Assembly: GCF_019399895.1 (NCBI RefSeq)
Contig: NC_091864.1
Span: forward strand, 10,766,001-10,830,000
Length of the DNA: 64,000 nucleotides
Direction: 5' to 3'
From: Cardiocondyla obscurior
Lineage: Eukaryota > Arthropoda > Insecta > Hymenoptera > Formicidae
Part shown: positions 38,607 to 51,204 of the stretch, in pieces
Layout: each line of letters opens with the position of its first letter
How positions within the stretch are numbered: the stretch's first letter is position 1
The notes under the pieces: model-generated
Database searches by the model: none
The model's input: the letters and a program-made list of their open reading frames with translations, nothing else
What the model was told of the DNA's origin: nothing
Translations under genes and position numbers: made by a program

Positions 38607-40285
38607 ATGCAGCTGGCAACCAGTCAGAGACCTCACCCGCCTCCGGTGCCACCTCGACCGAGTCGGCAGGTGGTTGCCGAGGCCCTTAAGAGATCGCCAA
38701 GGCCGCCCTGTCCCACCAGGCAGGCACCGCCGCCGCCAAACACGAAACCCTGGAGATCCGATCAGCAGCAACAACAAGTGGACTCAATGGGCGGACGCAC
38801 AATTATATACGAGTCCATCAAGGAGTGCACGAAAGACTGCAAGGACGAGAACGTGCCTAGCGACAAAAATCAGCGAGACCGCAGCCAAGCACGGAACACC
38901 GACAGAAGTATTGAAGATAGCCGGTCGGAAAACGGAAATAAAGTTGGGTCGGAGAAGCTTTATCCTGCGGGAAATGTTCCGGTGAACATTGTTCGGAAAC
39001 GCAACAGTCTAACCGAAGATCAGCGGCCACAACGCAGACTTGAAATCCGGAGAAACTCTCGCGGAAAGGACCCGGCCGGTGAATTATACCATCGTGAGCG
39101 GTGCAAAGATGCACCTGGTAAAGACCAGCAAAAGGAGAGTAACGTTGTTTCAGCAGAAAAACAGGATTTGACGGCGGCAACGGCGAAGCCGTCGCTGGCC
39201 GTTCGACCGGTCAACGTGTCCTTCGAAGACGAGCTTCGAGCATCATCCTCCAGTCCGGATTCCGTCAGACAGGTCACGGTGAGTCACGTGGAAAAGTGCA
39301 ACGGCGACCCGAAAAAAGCGGATGACACCCGGCCAGCGCCCACGTGCCGATCGCGGCAGCAAGAAGCGAATGGAAAGCTTGCTGGAAACGACAGTAGCAA
39401 GACCGTGCCTTTGAACGAGAAATCGACGAACGTCCCGATTGTTGACCACACTGCCACCAGGCTGCTCGTCGTCGACGAAGCAGAGCGTAAAATCGCGCTC
39501 AGTGACCATGAGGACAGCAACGACAGCGACAGCAATATTCATCGGCAGGATTGGCTCGAAGCAGGAGTTCATTACTCCTCCACACAGATCACCCTGCACG
39601 GTGGCGATGACGACTGCGACACCGTCAACCGGAATCGCATCAACGGTTACGATCATCACGAAGAGGAGAGAATCAGTGATCTCGATTTTATCAGGTAGAC
39701 GCGATGTCGTCCAACATTCACAAGTCAACGAAACATTTGTTAGAAATAATTCTTTTTTTAACAAAATTTGAAACCGATATCGCTCTCTGTAGTCGCTGTA
39801 CGCGTATCAGATCGGTATTGCCGCGCTGACCGGCGCATCGAATCGATCTCATCTCGGGCACGCAGAAAATAAACGAGAAGAGGAGGAGCGAGCCGCCGGA
39901 ACGGCGAGACGAACGGATATCGACGTCGATAAGAACGATTGAGCGATTGCACACTTCCGCGACGTGCACGCGATGATAATAACCGCAGGGCAAAGTGAGT
40001 CATTCGCCCAATCCTTGACCGTGAGCAGCCGACACTTGTACCTAAAGACAGATCGATTTTTATTTCACGAGATGATCGTAACGGTATCCCCATTTCCTGC
40101 GGCTTTCATCGTTGTGCCTACGGCAGTTTGCAGGAAAGACCATTTGATCCGCAAGTTTTCCCCGGAGTATCGTGAAACTACTAAATTTATTTCCCTTGCG
40201 GACTATTCGTGCTTCTATTTTTATTGTGCAAAAATTGCCGTAGCTAGAAAACAAGGCCTAGTTTAAAAATAATACATTAATTATT

Positions 40286-40349
<64 letters not shown>

Positions 40350-42806
40350 TTTGATTAAATGTATATAACTATTAATAATTACTTTGTAATAATTATTAAG
40401 TGTCAGACTTTTAACTTTATTACTGGTATTCCTTGTTATTTTGCTTATCGCGATGCTTTGACTATCTCGTTTAAAACATAAATTATATAAGAGTTTTTAT
40501 TTTAGTATACAAGAAAGGATCGCAATGTCTTCCCTACAAGGATTACCCCCGTTACCGAGGAGCTTGAGTGGCTTCAACCTGAGCGGTAGTCGCGGCGAGA
40601 GCGGCGAGCCACCTCCACCGCCCACGAGATCATCTAGTAAATCCCAAAGAGGCGGCAAAACGCCGCTGCAATCGTCGTCGTCGAGGCCATCACCACCTAC
40701 CAGACAACTCACCACCCTGGATACCCAACTGGCGGTACTTAGAAGAGAAATGGTACGAGGACCGCTTTCGCCTTTTCGTTTCCTCGGAAAATCGCGGTTT
40801 TGTCAGCGTGAGCGCATTATTACGTAATGACGCGATTGTTACATAACAAACAATTGATATCGATCACTGATAGAAAACCAATTCTTTAAATTACGAGCGT
40901 CCTTGACTATTTATATTTCACGGCGCGTGCAGCGTCACTCGAGATGCGGTCTGCAAATTGTCGATGCTTCAAATTGGTGTCTGAAATTGTGCATCCTATA
41001 ACGATAGCTCCATTAACTTCAATAGACGCTATTAGTCATCTACCGCGGCGCGAAATGTATTTACGGGCAAGCAGGAAAATTCCACGCCTCCGTGTGCAAT
41101 AAGCACGTGCGATTTAAATGTGACCTCGTCGAGATTCTTCCGGTACCATATTAATAGTATTTCAAGCAAACTTTTAATTTTTTTAACTTTAATTTTTTAA
41201 ATTCATTTATGTGTATAATTTTTATATTTTACAATCTTTATCTTCGATTCTACTTTAAGGAATTTTCTATATTCTCCCTTGCTGTAAGCTTTGGTCCTCG
41301 CCACTCCTTATCCTCGATACCCGTGTCGTCAGTCCGAGCACGTTCTGTGAACCGTCGTCATTTTCCACTCATTGTCCACCGCTGCTGTTCCTCTACCTTG
41401 TTTTCTCGATCCTTCCGCGTCTGTTTGGGCGACCTGGACGACCCGTTACCTCGAGGCCACGATCGCGTGTGAGTAAATTACGGCGCGCGATGAACATGTA
41501 TTTTATGCGTGGGATCATGAGCAGCAAGGAAAACCGGAGTATCACGCCGCAGTAGAGAAAGACGGGACGCGCTTATATCACTCGTAGTCGTGCAGAGGCT
41601 CCGCTTTTTAATAGCTATTACCTTGCAGGTTTGCTGCGCAAACATACTTGACGTGCCTGCCGCCGTTACACGCTTCTCCACGTTGCATTCCTCTCCTCGT
41701 CGACTAAACGATAGAGATTCTAAGGCTGTTTATTTCGAATAAATAAAATCACCGCAAAATCTCGTTACATTCCTCTTGTTAGCGGTTCAATAATCTTGTC
41801 ATCGCTCTGTAACGAGAGCCTTTGCGCGGCCCCATTGACCCAACGGTCTCACGTATCGCTTGTGTTAATTCGCTTTGTAAATAAAATTATCGTCGCATCA
41901 TAGTCACCTACGATCCGCCAGGCGGATCATGGTAACCCTCCTAAAATTTTAACGAGATCACGAGTATAATTTTGTCGTGAAAAAAGAACTCTCGCGATGA
42001 GCATCTTCTTCTTGGATTTTTGTTCGCGTCAACGTCTCTGCTTTATAGCATCTAAGTTGAGCTAATAATTTAATAGTCAATCCAGACACGGGAAGCGAAC
42101 TGGCACAGCCGCTCCCACGCTACATACCCTCAGGCGCAATTCCGCTTCTTCGTCGTTATCCCCTTTTCCTCGCTTGCGCCTTTTCACCTTCGTTCCCTCT
42201 TCTGCTCTTTGTCATCCTTCTTCTAGTCTCGTTTCTCTTTCGCCGTCCGCTCGCGTCCCTCATACTCTTTTCCATTCTCCTTTCGCACGTCTCTCCTGTA
42301 CAATTCCCTCTTCCTCGATTCCCACGGCCAGGCGGCCGCCGAGCTGCTTGGAAATGCGCGTTTCAGTCCGTAAATCACCAAGGTAACATTTACCTTGGTG
42401 ACCGTATGATAAAAGTGAACACATCTCGACCCCTTCAGATTATTTTTGCGCCTATCAAACTCATTGCAATATCGTAACTGTTTCAATTTTATTTATAAAA
42501 CAATTTTTATTTTTGCATTTGCAGTTTGGCCTACGGCAACTCGATCTCTCTTTGTTGTCGCAATTGTGGTCTTTGAACGAGTCGATTCAGGAGTTCCGGC
42601 AGCTTCTGCAGGAGCAAGAGGACCGGGCGCCTTCGCCATCGCCCAGCAGCGAGGAAGGAGATGACACGTCTTACGGAGTGCATCCACCGCCACCGCCGAG
42701 AAGACCAGCGCCCACGCTGCATCATCGACCACCGCGGCCACCCAGGCCACCCAGGCCATCGGCCAGCGACGAATCGCCGTCGAGCGAGGAGTACGGAGCC
42801 GTTTGA
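38607..42806 (+). CDS. FAM89/LRAP25-like protein with long proline-rich N-terminus
   Basis: The C-terminal part is the FAM89 (LRAP25) domain: LPPLPRSLSGF, then LDTQLAVLRREM and GLRQLDLSLLSQLWSLNESI. In vertebrates, such leucine-rich adaptors bind MRCK and LIMK1 and steer actin dynamics. Exons: 38607-39694, 40506-40752, 42525-42806, giving 538 residues in phase. The first exon holds a proline-rich stretch (PPPVPPRPSR, near residue 11) and about 330 mostly polar, probably disordered residues. It ends at a CAG/GTAGAC donor. Without splicing it would end two codons later. The second exon has an in-frame ATG at 40525, just before the FAM89 domain, which could start a 169-residue short form. The start at 38607 is the first in-frame ATG after a stop at 38565. 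An acceptor-like TTTGATTAG ending at 38584 means that an upstream coding exon is not excluded. The tail is rich in Pro, Arg and acidic Ser. The FAM89 identity is firm; the N-terminus is less so. Confidence 0.8.
39695..40505 (+). other. Intron 1 of the FAM89-like gene (811 nt)
   Basis: Donor GTAGAC and acceptor ATTTTAG. It contains the long AT microsatellite at 40289-40345. No other feature was recognised. Confidence 0.75.
40289..40345. repeat. AT dinucleotide microsatellite (about 28 units)
   Basis: A pure run of about 28 AT units, 160 bases before the second exon of the FAM89-like gene. It can fold on itself and is probably variable in length. Confidence 0.95.
40753..42524 (+). other. Intron 2 of the FAM89-like gene (1.77 kb)
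   Basis: Donor GTACGA and acceptor TTTGCAG. It splits the FAM89 domain between LRREM and FGLRQL. The interior has CT-rich stretches near 41.3-41.4 and 42.1-42.3 kb and the perfect inverted repeat at 42375-42401. No coding exon was recognised. Confidence 0.8.
42375..42401. repeat. Perfect 12-bp inverted repeat with 3-base loop
   Basis: The arms TCACCAAGGTAA (42375-42386) and TTACCTTGGTGA (42390-42401) flank the loop CAT. It lies about 125 bases before the last exon of the FAM89-like gene, so the transcript could fold a tight hairpin near the acceptor. Confidence 0.85.
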
Positions 42807-45800
42807 CGTATCGTCACCGAGAGGAAGAAGTACTCAAAAAGATCTCGGTCCTCTCATCGCACCTAAAACAGCATCTCGACGCAGATATCTCTGAGAAATA
42901 ATCTTAGAGACAAAAAAAAAAGACTTGTATAAAACGAAAATTGCGACGAAAATGAATACCGTGATGTCGATCAAGATTTGTGAATTACCGATTATTAAGG
43001 TTGCCTGCAACGTCGTTTGCACAACCGAGATCGCAGTCCACGAGGCAATTCTTGATTTATGAACTAAACCGACGGTCGAATCAATCAGTTGACTGAAAGA
43101 TAGTCTCGCGGTAGATTAATAATGATCGCGCGTATACGGTAGTATTATTTACATAACTATCGAGGGAAGAAGTCATTCCACTTTTCCCGTAATCCGTCGC
43201 ATGGAGAGCCATTCGGAATTATCCGTGATCGCTGTCTCAGCACGAAAGGACTAACGGTCGAATCGAAACTCAAACGACGGGAGATCTGCAGTAAGTTCAG
43301 TCGCCATCGCGCGAAACTTATTTCGCGTATGCGAGATGATAATCGCTTCTCACAGCTTGGAGAAGAGTATTGACTTGCCAATTTGCAATAACGACATTCC
43401 GTATATATCGCGCTCTAAATAAGGAAGGACTCGATTGCCACGAGCGAGAGAGCTGACTTCAGCTCCACGCTCTCCTCTCTATTTGTGATAACGCTCGAAG
43501 GGGCCTTTGATTAATAATAATCGCATCCATTTGTGCGGATTAAGATTTCTCCGCGATTCCGCTCTATCGTAGAGCAATTGTAACAGATCCGAGCCCAAAG
43601 CACCGCGATTCTTTCGTGTTGTGATCCAAGAAATGGCGCGATTCTTTTGGCGTCACTGGCTGGGAAGCGGGTGGTGAACTCAAAAGAATCACAACGTTCT
43701 CTTCTCTTCCACGTTTTTTTATACTGTTGCGAGCTCGTAGCAGAATCTTTATCTTCATAGCTGACGTCGGATTACCTGTGTAATTAAATTTGCCGTACAC
43801 GCAAAGACAGGAAACTGTAATATATTTATAAATACAAAAAGGGATATTTAATTGAGATTCCTAAATGCTTGATTTCTAATAGAGGTAAATAGATAAAAAG
43901 TAAGCCTTATAGAAGTGTAACGCGAATCTTCGCGTGTACGGCATCTTTGGAAAAGCCAAGATTGTCAATGTTCCGCGGCGTCCTTTCGTGTAGATTAGTA
44001 TGAGCTGTGTGTAAAGATAGGTAAGACAAAATAAATGAGACTTAATTTAAATACACGCTGCCTCGTGACAGCCATTGCGCAACGCAACCTTTTCTTGTAT
44101 GCGTCGTTGTCCTGACACAGATAGTTAGCGATCGGCAATACTGCACCTACTTGAGTATATGCAAATTGCATCTCGTTCCGATGCCGCCAGTCGGTTGGGT
44201 GTGTGCGGAAATAAATAGTGCAACAGCGGGACAATGAGGACGGAGAAATTGTACGGAACCCTTGCGTCATTCGAAATGCTGCAATTATTTACATCACGTT
44301 CAGATTGCACATTTTATTTCTTGCACTACTGCGAATTTAATTTCACAATCGAAATTCGCGCATTTCATCTACTTTTTATTTATTTATTTTTATTTTTATT
44401 TTTTTACTTACATAGTTTGGCACTGCATTGCTAATAAAGAAGAACTCTTATAAACTTTCATATGAAGGAGTTTGTCGATGATCGCTGAGATTCCTGCGTT
44501 TTCCTCATTCTTCTCACTTATACCATTTTCTCGATATATTTTTGTAATTTATACATTCTGCTCCCCAGTATCCATAAACGCTTCACACATACAAAAAAAA
44601 AAATGGAAAACGCAGGCAAAGGCGTGTAGCTACCGGTCTAAATTACTTTGAAGATTTCTTTCGCACAACGTAACAATGTTTTAATTTTTAACGTACGATT
44701 GTGAAATTACTTAAAACATCATACATTACAAAAATACGAATTATACACAATATACCACATACATAAAGTACATGTTATAGCTTGTTAACTTGAAAGAATC
44801 TTTTATTCTTATTTTTTTTTTCTACGTAAAGAAAAGCATAAAGGGTTATTAACAGATTAACATGACTCGAAGATTTGACATAAAAATGCGTCATGTTCCA
44901 GAAAGTTAATTTGTCTTTCAAAAAAGTTGCTTAAAAGCTAGTAACAAACTGTGCTGTGTGAGCAAATTCATGATATGCAAAATGAACTCGGAGAATGTTC
45001 TTTTAGTGTCTTCTTAGACAAACGTATATTACTTTTGATTCTTCGTTTTTTTTTTTCTTTTTATGGGATTTTTCAAATCTTTTCTACTCTGTCTTCGTGT
45101 ACTCTCAACAATTCGTCCACGAGGACACATTCATACAGAAAAAAAGCTTGAATTTCCGACCGTTTTTCAAACGGACCGTCGTTGCACTGGCCGCGTGATA
45201 CGTTAGCATAAAGGTCTGCATCAACAGTAGAGATGTCCTAATTTTTATTATTTAAGTGCGTTACATCCAAGTAGCCCAAATAAGCGATCGTTGCAAAGAA
45301 GGATTCGCCATTTCTTCAGCGTAATTTTTTGGAAATAAATTCCGAAGGAATGTCCCCAGGAATTCTAATACTAAAATCTTTTTCAGCCCAAGAGAAGCAA
45401 TTATATATGCGAGTTAATTCTACAGATTTCTGAATGAACGCGCGATAAAAGAGATGTGTAACATTTTTTACGAAAATGAGAAGTTACTCCTGCCGCTTGT
45501 AATTTTCTTTACGAGCCATTGACGCAATCTAGGAAGAAGATCTCTATTAAACATCTCGTGTAACAGACATAACATATACAGAACGCCGTCTAATATACGT
45601 AGAAAGTTTCTAATCAGACACTTAGAATGATGGTTGAAAGAAAGTCGCACGATCCCTTCCGGATCCTTTTGTAAGAGCTTACGCGCTTTTAATCATTTTT
45701 TTAAAAATATCAACACGCAATTCGCTCTTGGTACACGCTGCGAATACATGTCGTAAAGTGGGCACGCGTCATGGTACTTTATATAAAACTAATGTTGTAC

Positions 45801-46003
45801 AGATAATTTCGTAAATATTAATCGAATATTTTAAAACTTAATTAAAAAAAAAATTATTTTAAACAATCTCGTTTGTGCCTTATCTTCGAATACCTTTTAA
45901 ATCAGGCTCTTTTCCATGAAACGTTTAAACAAGCGATCTCAACAATAAACGTACAAAATATAAGCACTCTGTATAAACGTTACGAGATAATATAATTCTC
46001 TCA

Positions 46004-46013
46004 TGAGGTAGTA
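46004..46013 (-). promoter_or_regulatory. Candidate let-7 target site downstream of the TRIM-NHL gene
   Basis: The minus strand reads TACTACCTCA, a perfect complement to let-7 nucleotides 1-10, including the full 8-mer seed site. It lies about 2.06 kb after the stop codon of the TRIM-NHL gene. let-7 regulation of lin-41/TRIM71 through its 3' UTR is well known. Whether this transcript reaches so far is not shown. Confidence 0.45.
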
Positions 46014-46745
46014 ATCGCCACTTTACGAGGTATTCGAGCAACATGCCTATTACTTTCCACACGTAAGAACATTTGTAGAAAAGTGCTTTCACATTATGCT
46101 GCGCATCTTCCATCTAAATATTCTTTTCTATGAATAGAGATTTCCAGTAAATATTTTCTTTTCATTAAAAATATATGTTTTTTCCCCCCTATGTATAAAT
46201 GCTACTTTATTATTCTGATTAGTTAGCTTCAAAAGAGAGCTTAGCACAAAATACTTCTTTCCGGGAAGTGATCAACTGTTATTCCGTAATTTAATGAGAG
46301 GATTATTATTTCAGAGAAGTAAAATATGTTTTTTTTCTTTTTTGCTTGGTTCAAGATACTCGTATATGGAAGATGCCCGAGAATCGTTTCCTAAAAATTT
46401 TCTGCGGATCCGAGAGAGTCAGTGGACCATTCGTACTATATATACATCGTATAATTTGTAATTAAGCACCGTATCCATCATAACGGCGCTAAGGATGCAT
46501 ATACATTTAAATCCATTTCAACCACTTTTAAACAACCACGAAAAAACAACCAGCATCCTGCTGTCTACTTTCTTTCCCTCAACGAGCAATTTCTAACGGT
46601 TCCTCTCATTCGCACACATTTTTGTACTGATCTCCAATCATGATAACGATTTAGTCACATTAATGCCTAACGTTATTAGGTAATTACTTTAACAAAGAAC
46701 TTATCTACTGATCTTAATATTATTAATAATACAAGTCACCTTTCT

Positions 46746-46747
<2 letters not shown>

Positions 46748-46777
<30 letters not shown>
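46748..46777. repeat. Poly-T homopolymer tract (30 T)
   Basis: An uninterrupted run of 30 T, which reads as poly-A on the minus strand. No retroelement body is attached. Confidence 0.9.
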
Positions 46778-46783
<6 letters not shown>

Positions 46784-48071
46784 AATAGCAACGTTAAAAT
46801 TAAAAATTCAGAAATTGATTTTTCTGGATGGAAGTTTCTCTTCAGTTTCCCCATTTGACGCTTCCTCGTCAACCATCTAATAATTCTAATATATTCAAGG
46901 TACCTCGTTGTCTGTATTCCAAGCAGCACAAATAAAATAACTCAAACTCAGATATGTTTTATTATACAGTTTAAAAAAAGAACGCATAAAATTAAAATAT
47001 AAAATATGCATGCATTAATAATCCTATCGCAATTTTTACTTCTTTTTAAAATTAATCTTTCAAACAAAACAATATTAATCAGCGTCATGCATTTGGAAAA
47101 AGAATAGAAATTAATTAAATTCACGATTTAATTCTGTGAAAAGGTCAAACTCATCAGTCATGTAAAACATCAAATAAAAATATCTACGATCCGATTAATC
47201 GAATCCTTCATGCATACAATATATATAATAAATAAAATAAAATATGATAACTGACTGTAGATGAAGACAGAGCTGTAATATGTTTTAAATAATAAAACAA
47301 CCAAATAATCAATCGATTGTTTGATCGTTTAATCGTTTAAAACATACAACGCAGTTCTTTTTCCTGAATCTTTTGGCTTCATTCGTGATAAAGAATAAAG
47401 ATCTTAAAATATATAAACTATATGAGAATTTCATGCGTCTATCCCATCAGGAAGTACAGCGCATTACACAATAGAATTGTGAAAACTTACGATACAGTTT
47501 GCAAAAATAACAGATAAATAACAACGAGAACGTAAATTGTTAATCGGAGATAAAAGTTTCGTGTTGTTTCAACAAACATTATAGATGTACTAAAATTACA
47601 ACTCTTTTTCAGAGAGAGTAAAATTGAGCGTCCGATGTAATTTCATCTCGCGACGCGGACAATCTTTTTTCTTTTTCTGTTTTTCCTCCTTTTTTTACTA
47701 ACATGAAAAATTTGAAAGCAGAAATAAGCTCTCATGCGAAACGTACATTTTAAAATCGATTGACGATCGATGTATAATCAAAAACACGTGCCGGGCGGCG
47801 TCAAACGCGCAAAAACATTAATTTTTTTTTTTGCACGATATCGGCTATTGTCTTCGCCGACAAGATCTCCTCCTTCTCGTTTTTTTCTCTCTTTCACAAA
47901 AAATCATACCTCCACTGCGCAATTTGCTGGTGGCGCAAATATCTACCACGCGTTGTAAATGTAAAAATTGCGATAGCTCGGCTATGGTATGTCATTTGTT
48001 GCAAACGGGAAACCTCGGCTCTGGAGGTTCCCGGCAAATCATCAGGACAACGCATTTGCCATCTTGAAGCG

Positions 48072-51000
48072 TCAACCGAACATGATGGCGTTCCTTGGTA
48101 CTGGGTCCATGTGATGCTCTAGCTTTACCAGACGCACGTAGTTGCGGCCGTAATCTGTGAACGCCATTCTGCCGTCCCAATGAAGGGCTATACCCAAGGG
48201 ACGGTCCATCTCGTCCTGGCCCGGTTTGTACGAGTAGATTAGCGAGCCAACTGAATTGAACGCCTTGATTGAATTATGACGGGAGTCTGCGACAAGGATG
48301 CTGCCATCGTCGGCTGCTATAACGCCCTGGGGCCTCTGAAACGTGGGGGTGCTCTCCTCGCTCTGCCCGTCGGCGGTTTCGCCGTCTTGTTTTTTACCTT
48401 TCGACTCCTTTTCGCACTTGAGTATGCGCATCTCCACCATGTTATACTCGATTATTAACACATGATGGTTGTTGAAATCCGTGACGATCAGCTTGCCTTC
48501 GTTGTTAAAACAGATACCACGCGGTGAATCCAGATATCTCAATAAATGCGGCTGGCCACCGAACATCCGCAAGGGAATACCCTCGGGACTGAACAGCTGA
48601 ACCCGATGGTTCCTCGTATCTGTAACGGCGATCTCGCAGGCCGAGTTCACCGCCACATCCCATGGATAACAGAATTGGCCCTGTTTCTCGCCGTGTTCGC
48701 CAAAAGATCTCAAGAACTCGCCCTCCATCGTCAGAATCTGAAATGTAATTACATCACTGCTGATTTACGCGTTTAAATAAGAAAATTTAAAGTAAAGCGA
48801 TAAAAATATAATAAAAAATATAAAGCGGAAAATAGGACAATGAGACAAAATGTTTCCAACCTGGACACGATGATTGTCCTTGTCGACCACGATTAGGCGA
48901 CGTCTAGCATCGACGGCGATTCCGGCCGGACGATTAAACTGACAAGGACCGTTGCCGTAACTCCCAAACTTCCGGAGCAGTGTGCCGTCCTCGCGATAGA
49001 TTTGTATGCGATTATTGGACCGATCGCTGATTATAATGTTGCCCTCGTTGTCACAAATCAATCCCCACGGACGGCAGAGATTGTCGGGATTGTCTTCACC
49101 AAAGTAGCCGAGGATCACAACATCCGTGCTCTTAACTTGCAGCTCGTGTTTCCGGTTAGGAAGGTGGATGTTGCGATCGTAGTCCGTTATCGGACGACCG
49201 CGCGGGATCGGCTGCATCATCTGTTCATTAAGTCCGTATGGAAAGTATGGCGAAGATTGCGACGATTTGTAATCTCGATTCGACAGACGATCCCCAATCG
49301 TGCCCGGACCGTTCACCACGACGTTTCCGCCATTAGCGATCACAGACAGCACGTTACTGTCGACACTCTTAAAGGAGATCCAATTATCGTCGCGAACGGA
49401 CCGAATCTTAGTCTTACGATTGTGACGAATTTGCCAAATCTATAAATTGAAAAGAAACATTATCAAATAGTAGGCACAGCTCTTATTTTTAGTTTAATAT
49501 TTTTTGTTTAATAAATTTTAATAAAGTACCTCGGCTAACACCATGTCTTTTCTCTGCAAGAGGTCGTCGGGATTGCACACGGATGATTGCGCGTCTTGAA
49601 TGGCACATTTGAGTGTGCTAACGGCTTGTGACAGCCGTACCTTGTCTTCCTTCAAGTTCATATATTTTTCGCGAAGGACCTCGTACTTCCATCGGTACGT
49701 TTCCGCGATTTGTTTAAACAGTTTCTTTTCCCTTTCTTCCACGGCGGACCACATCCTGCGTGAAAAGTACTTTACGTCGGTAAGCGCTTCCCTGGTTCTC
49801 TGATCTAGCGCTGCTATATCCAACTGCAACCAAAAAGTATACGATTAATTTTCTTTCTTTATTTCACCCCTTAAGTAACTCATCTTCAAATAACTCACCC
49901 CCATATTTTCCATATCGTCCGCAAGAACGTCGATCCCGAGATAGGCTTCGATCAGCACCTCTTCAGCCTGACGCTGAGCGTTATCGAGAAACTCGGTGAA
50001 GTCCACAGTTACATGCTTATAGATACAATTGATAGCGCATTCCTTGCAGATTGTCTTGCAACAAGTTTGACAGTAATACAGTTGGGTGCACGGATGCTCG
50101 TTACATTGATAAGATGCTATGGCTCTTGATTCGAACGACGGCTCTTCTTCCGCTTCTTTCGTCTCTTCCTTGGTCGAAGTCGCGCTGGACGCGTCCTCTT
50201 CTATGTTTAAACCGCGGATCCATTGTTCTCTCACGGGTGACTGCGACCCCGAGTAATTTTCTTTTTTTATTTCGCCTAGCCTCGCTAACTCCTCCGAAAA
50301 TGTTGGTATAATTGGCAAGTCAGACAGGTCCCTCTGGCTAATCGGGCTGTGAGCTTGCTGCTCTCTTGACAACATTGCCACGTCGCTGTCGTCTTTCTCT
50401 AGCTCTTTCGTCATCAGCGTTATTAACGATTCGTGTTGCACGTCCCCCTGAGCATTCGATCCATGTACTTCCATGCCATGTTCCTCGCGCGCAGGTGACT
50501 GTTGCTTGGACAAAATATCGTCTCGCAAATCAATCTTCAGAAGATTCATATTGAGATCCTCGAACATGTGGTAGCCCGTATGACAGTCCTTGCTCTGATA
50601 ATTGACGCCTGAGAAGCTGGGACCGGGCATCTCGGTTATACTTGCGTCCTCAAACATTCGGAAGTACTCAAAGTGATCCGGCGACTCGTTATCCAGCTGG
50701 TGAACCGGCGAGTGGCTTGTGAGATTGTCATCCGAGGAGCTCGACCTGCTCTCGCTTAAGCAGCTCAGCGAGCTTGCGATCGTAGAGTTTTGACTGCACA
50801 ATTTAGGGTATTCGTTCAAAAAATCTGTGGAATTGTTGTTGTAGATTAGGCGACCTAATGCATTGTCTTTCGAAGGATGTTGCGACATTTTTTCCAGCGG
50901 ATAATGCTTTGAGAAGCGATCCGGGCTGGCGTCCGAAAGTGACCGGACCTTTTTGGCGATAGTAAACTTTCTCGGTGTGAAACGTTGATCCTCTTGCTTT

Positions 51001-51078
51001 CGAGGCTTGTTCGTAAGCTGCAAAATAAATTTCGCTGTTTATATCCGACTGTTTATATAACATATATATACATACATA

Positions 51079-51112
<34 letters not shown>

Positions 51113-51204
51113 TTTTTTTTATATATATAATTCTGAAGGTTTCTTACTTGCACAAAATGACGATTATAATCTATTTTGTTACGGGGAGCTTTTAATTGAT
51201 TCAT
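48072..51204 (-). CDS. TRIM-NHL protein (B-box, coiled coil, NHL propeller)
   Basis: This belongs to the TRIM-NHL family of RNA-binding translational repressors and cell-fate regulators (TRIM71/LIN-41, wech, mei-P26, brat). Exons in transcript order: 51204-51148, 51017-49899, 49823-49530, 49439-48861, 48737-48072. All joins are in phase 0 and give 904 residues from the ATG at 51204. Residues 1-320 are polar and Ser-rich. One B-box zinc finger spans about 324-359 (CNEHPC, CQTCC, CKECA, H). A coiled coil spans about 393-490. An NHL propeller runs from about 600 to the end, with CRPWGLICD, NRPAGIAVDARRRLIVVDKD, YPWDVAVNSA, DTRNHRVQLF, DSPRGICFNNEG, FQRPQGV and MDRPLGIA. There is no RING and no filamin domain. 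The repeat wording is closest to TRIM71/wech, but wech has two B-boxes and mei-P26 a RING, so I assign no symbol. The frame stays open upstream to the exon edge at 51277, which is in phase with two candidate 5' exons. Confidence 0.9.
51062..51130. repeat. AT microsatellite joined to 26-T tract in a TRIM-NHL intron
   Basis: An imperfect AT run is followed by 26 T (51095-51120) and more AT. It fills about half of the 130-nt intron at 51018-51147. Confidence 0.9.

Larger units (their letters stand above)
42807..48071. other. Convergent intergenic / 3' UTR region between FAM89-like and TRIM-NHL genes
   Basis: About 5.3 kb. From roughly 43.8 kb on it is AT-rich and poor in CpG, unlike the CpG-rich gaps. 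This is what a long 3' UTR of the TRIM-NHL gene on the minus strand would look like. It holds a let-7-type site at 46004-46013 and a 30-T run at 46748-46777. Minus-strand AATAAA signals lie near 46958, 46206, 45245 and 44802. No gene was recognised. Confidence 0.55.

Noticed and set aside
39693..39698. Stop codon ending the proline-rich exon as a stand-alone gene
   Set aside because: The stop lies two codons past a good donor, and splicing to 40506 keeps the frame into the FAM89 domain. A separate gene is less likely, though not excluded.
46748..46777. Poly-T tract as the tail of a retroposon
   Set aside because: No element body, target-site duplication or reverse-transcriptase sequence lies beside it.
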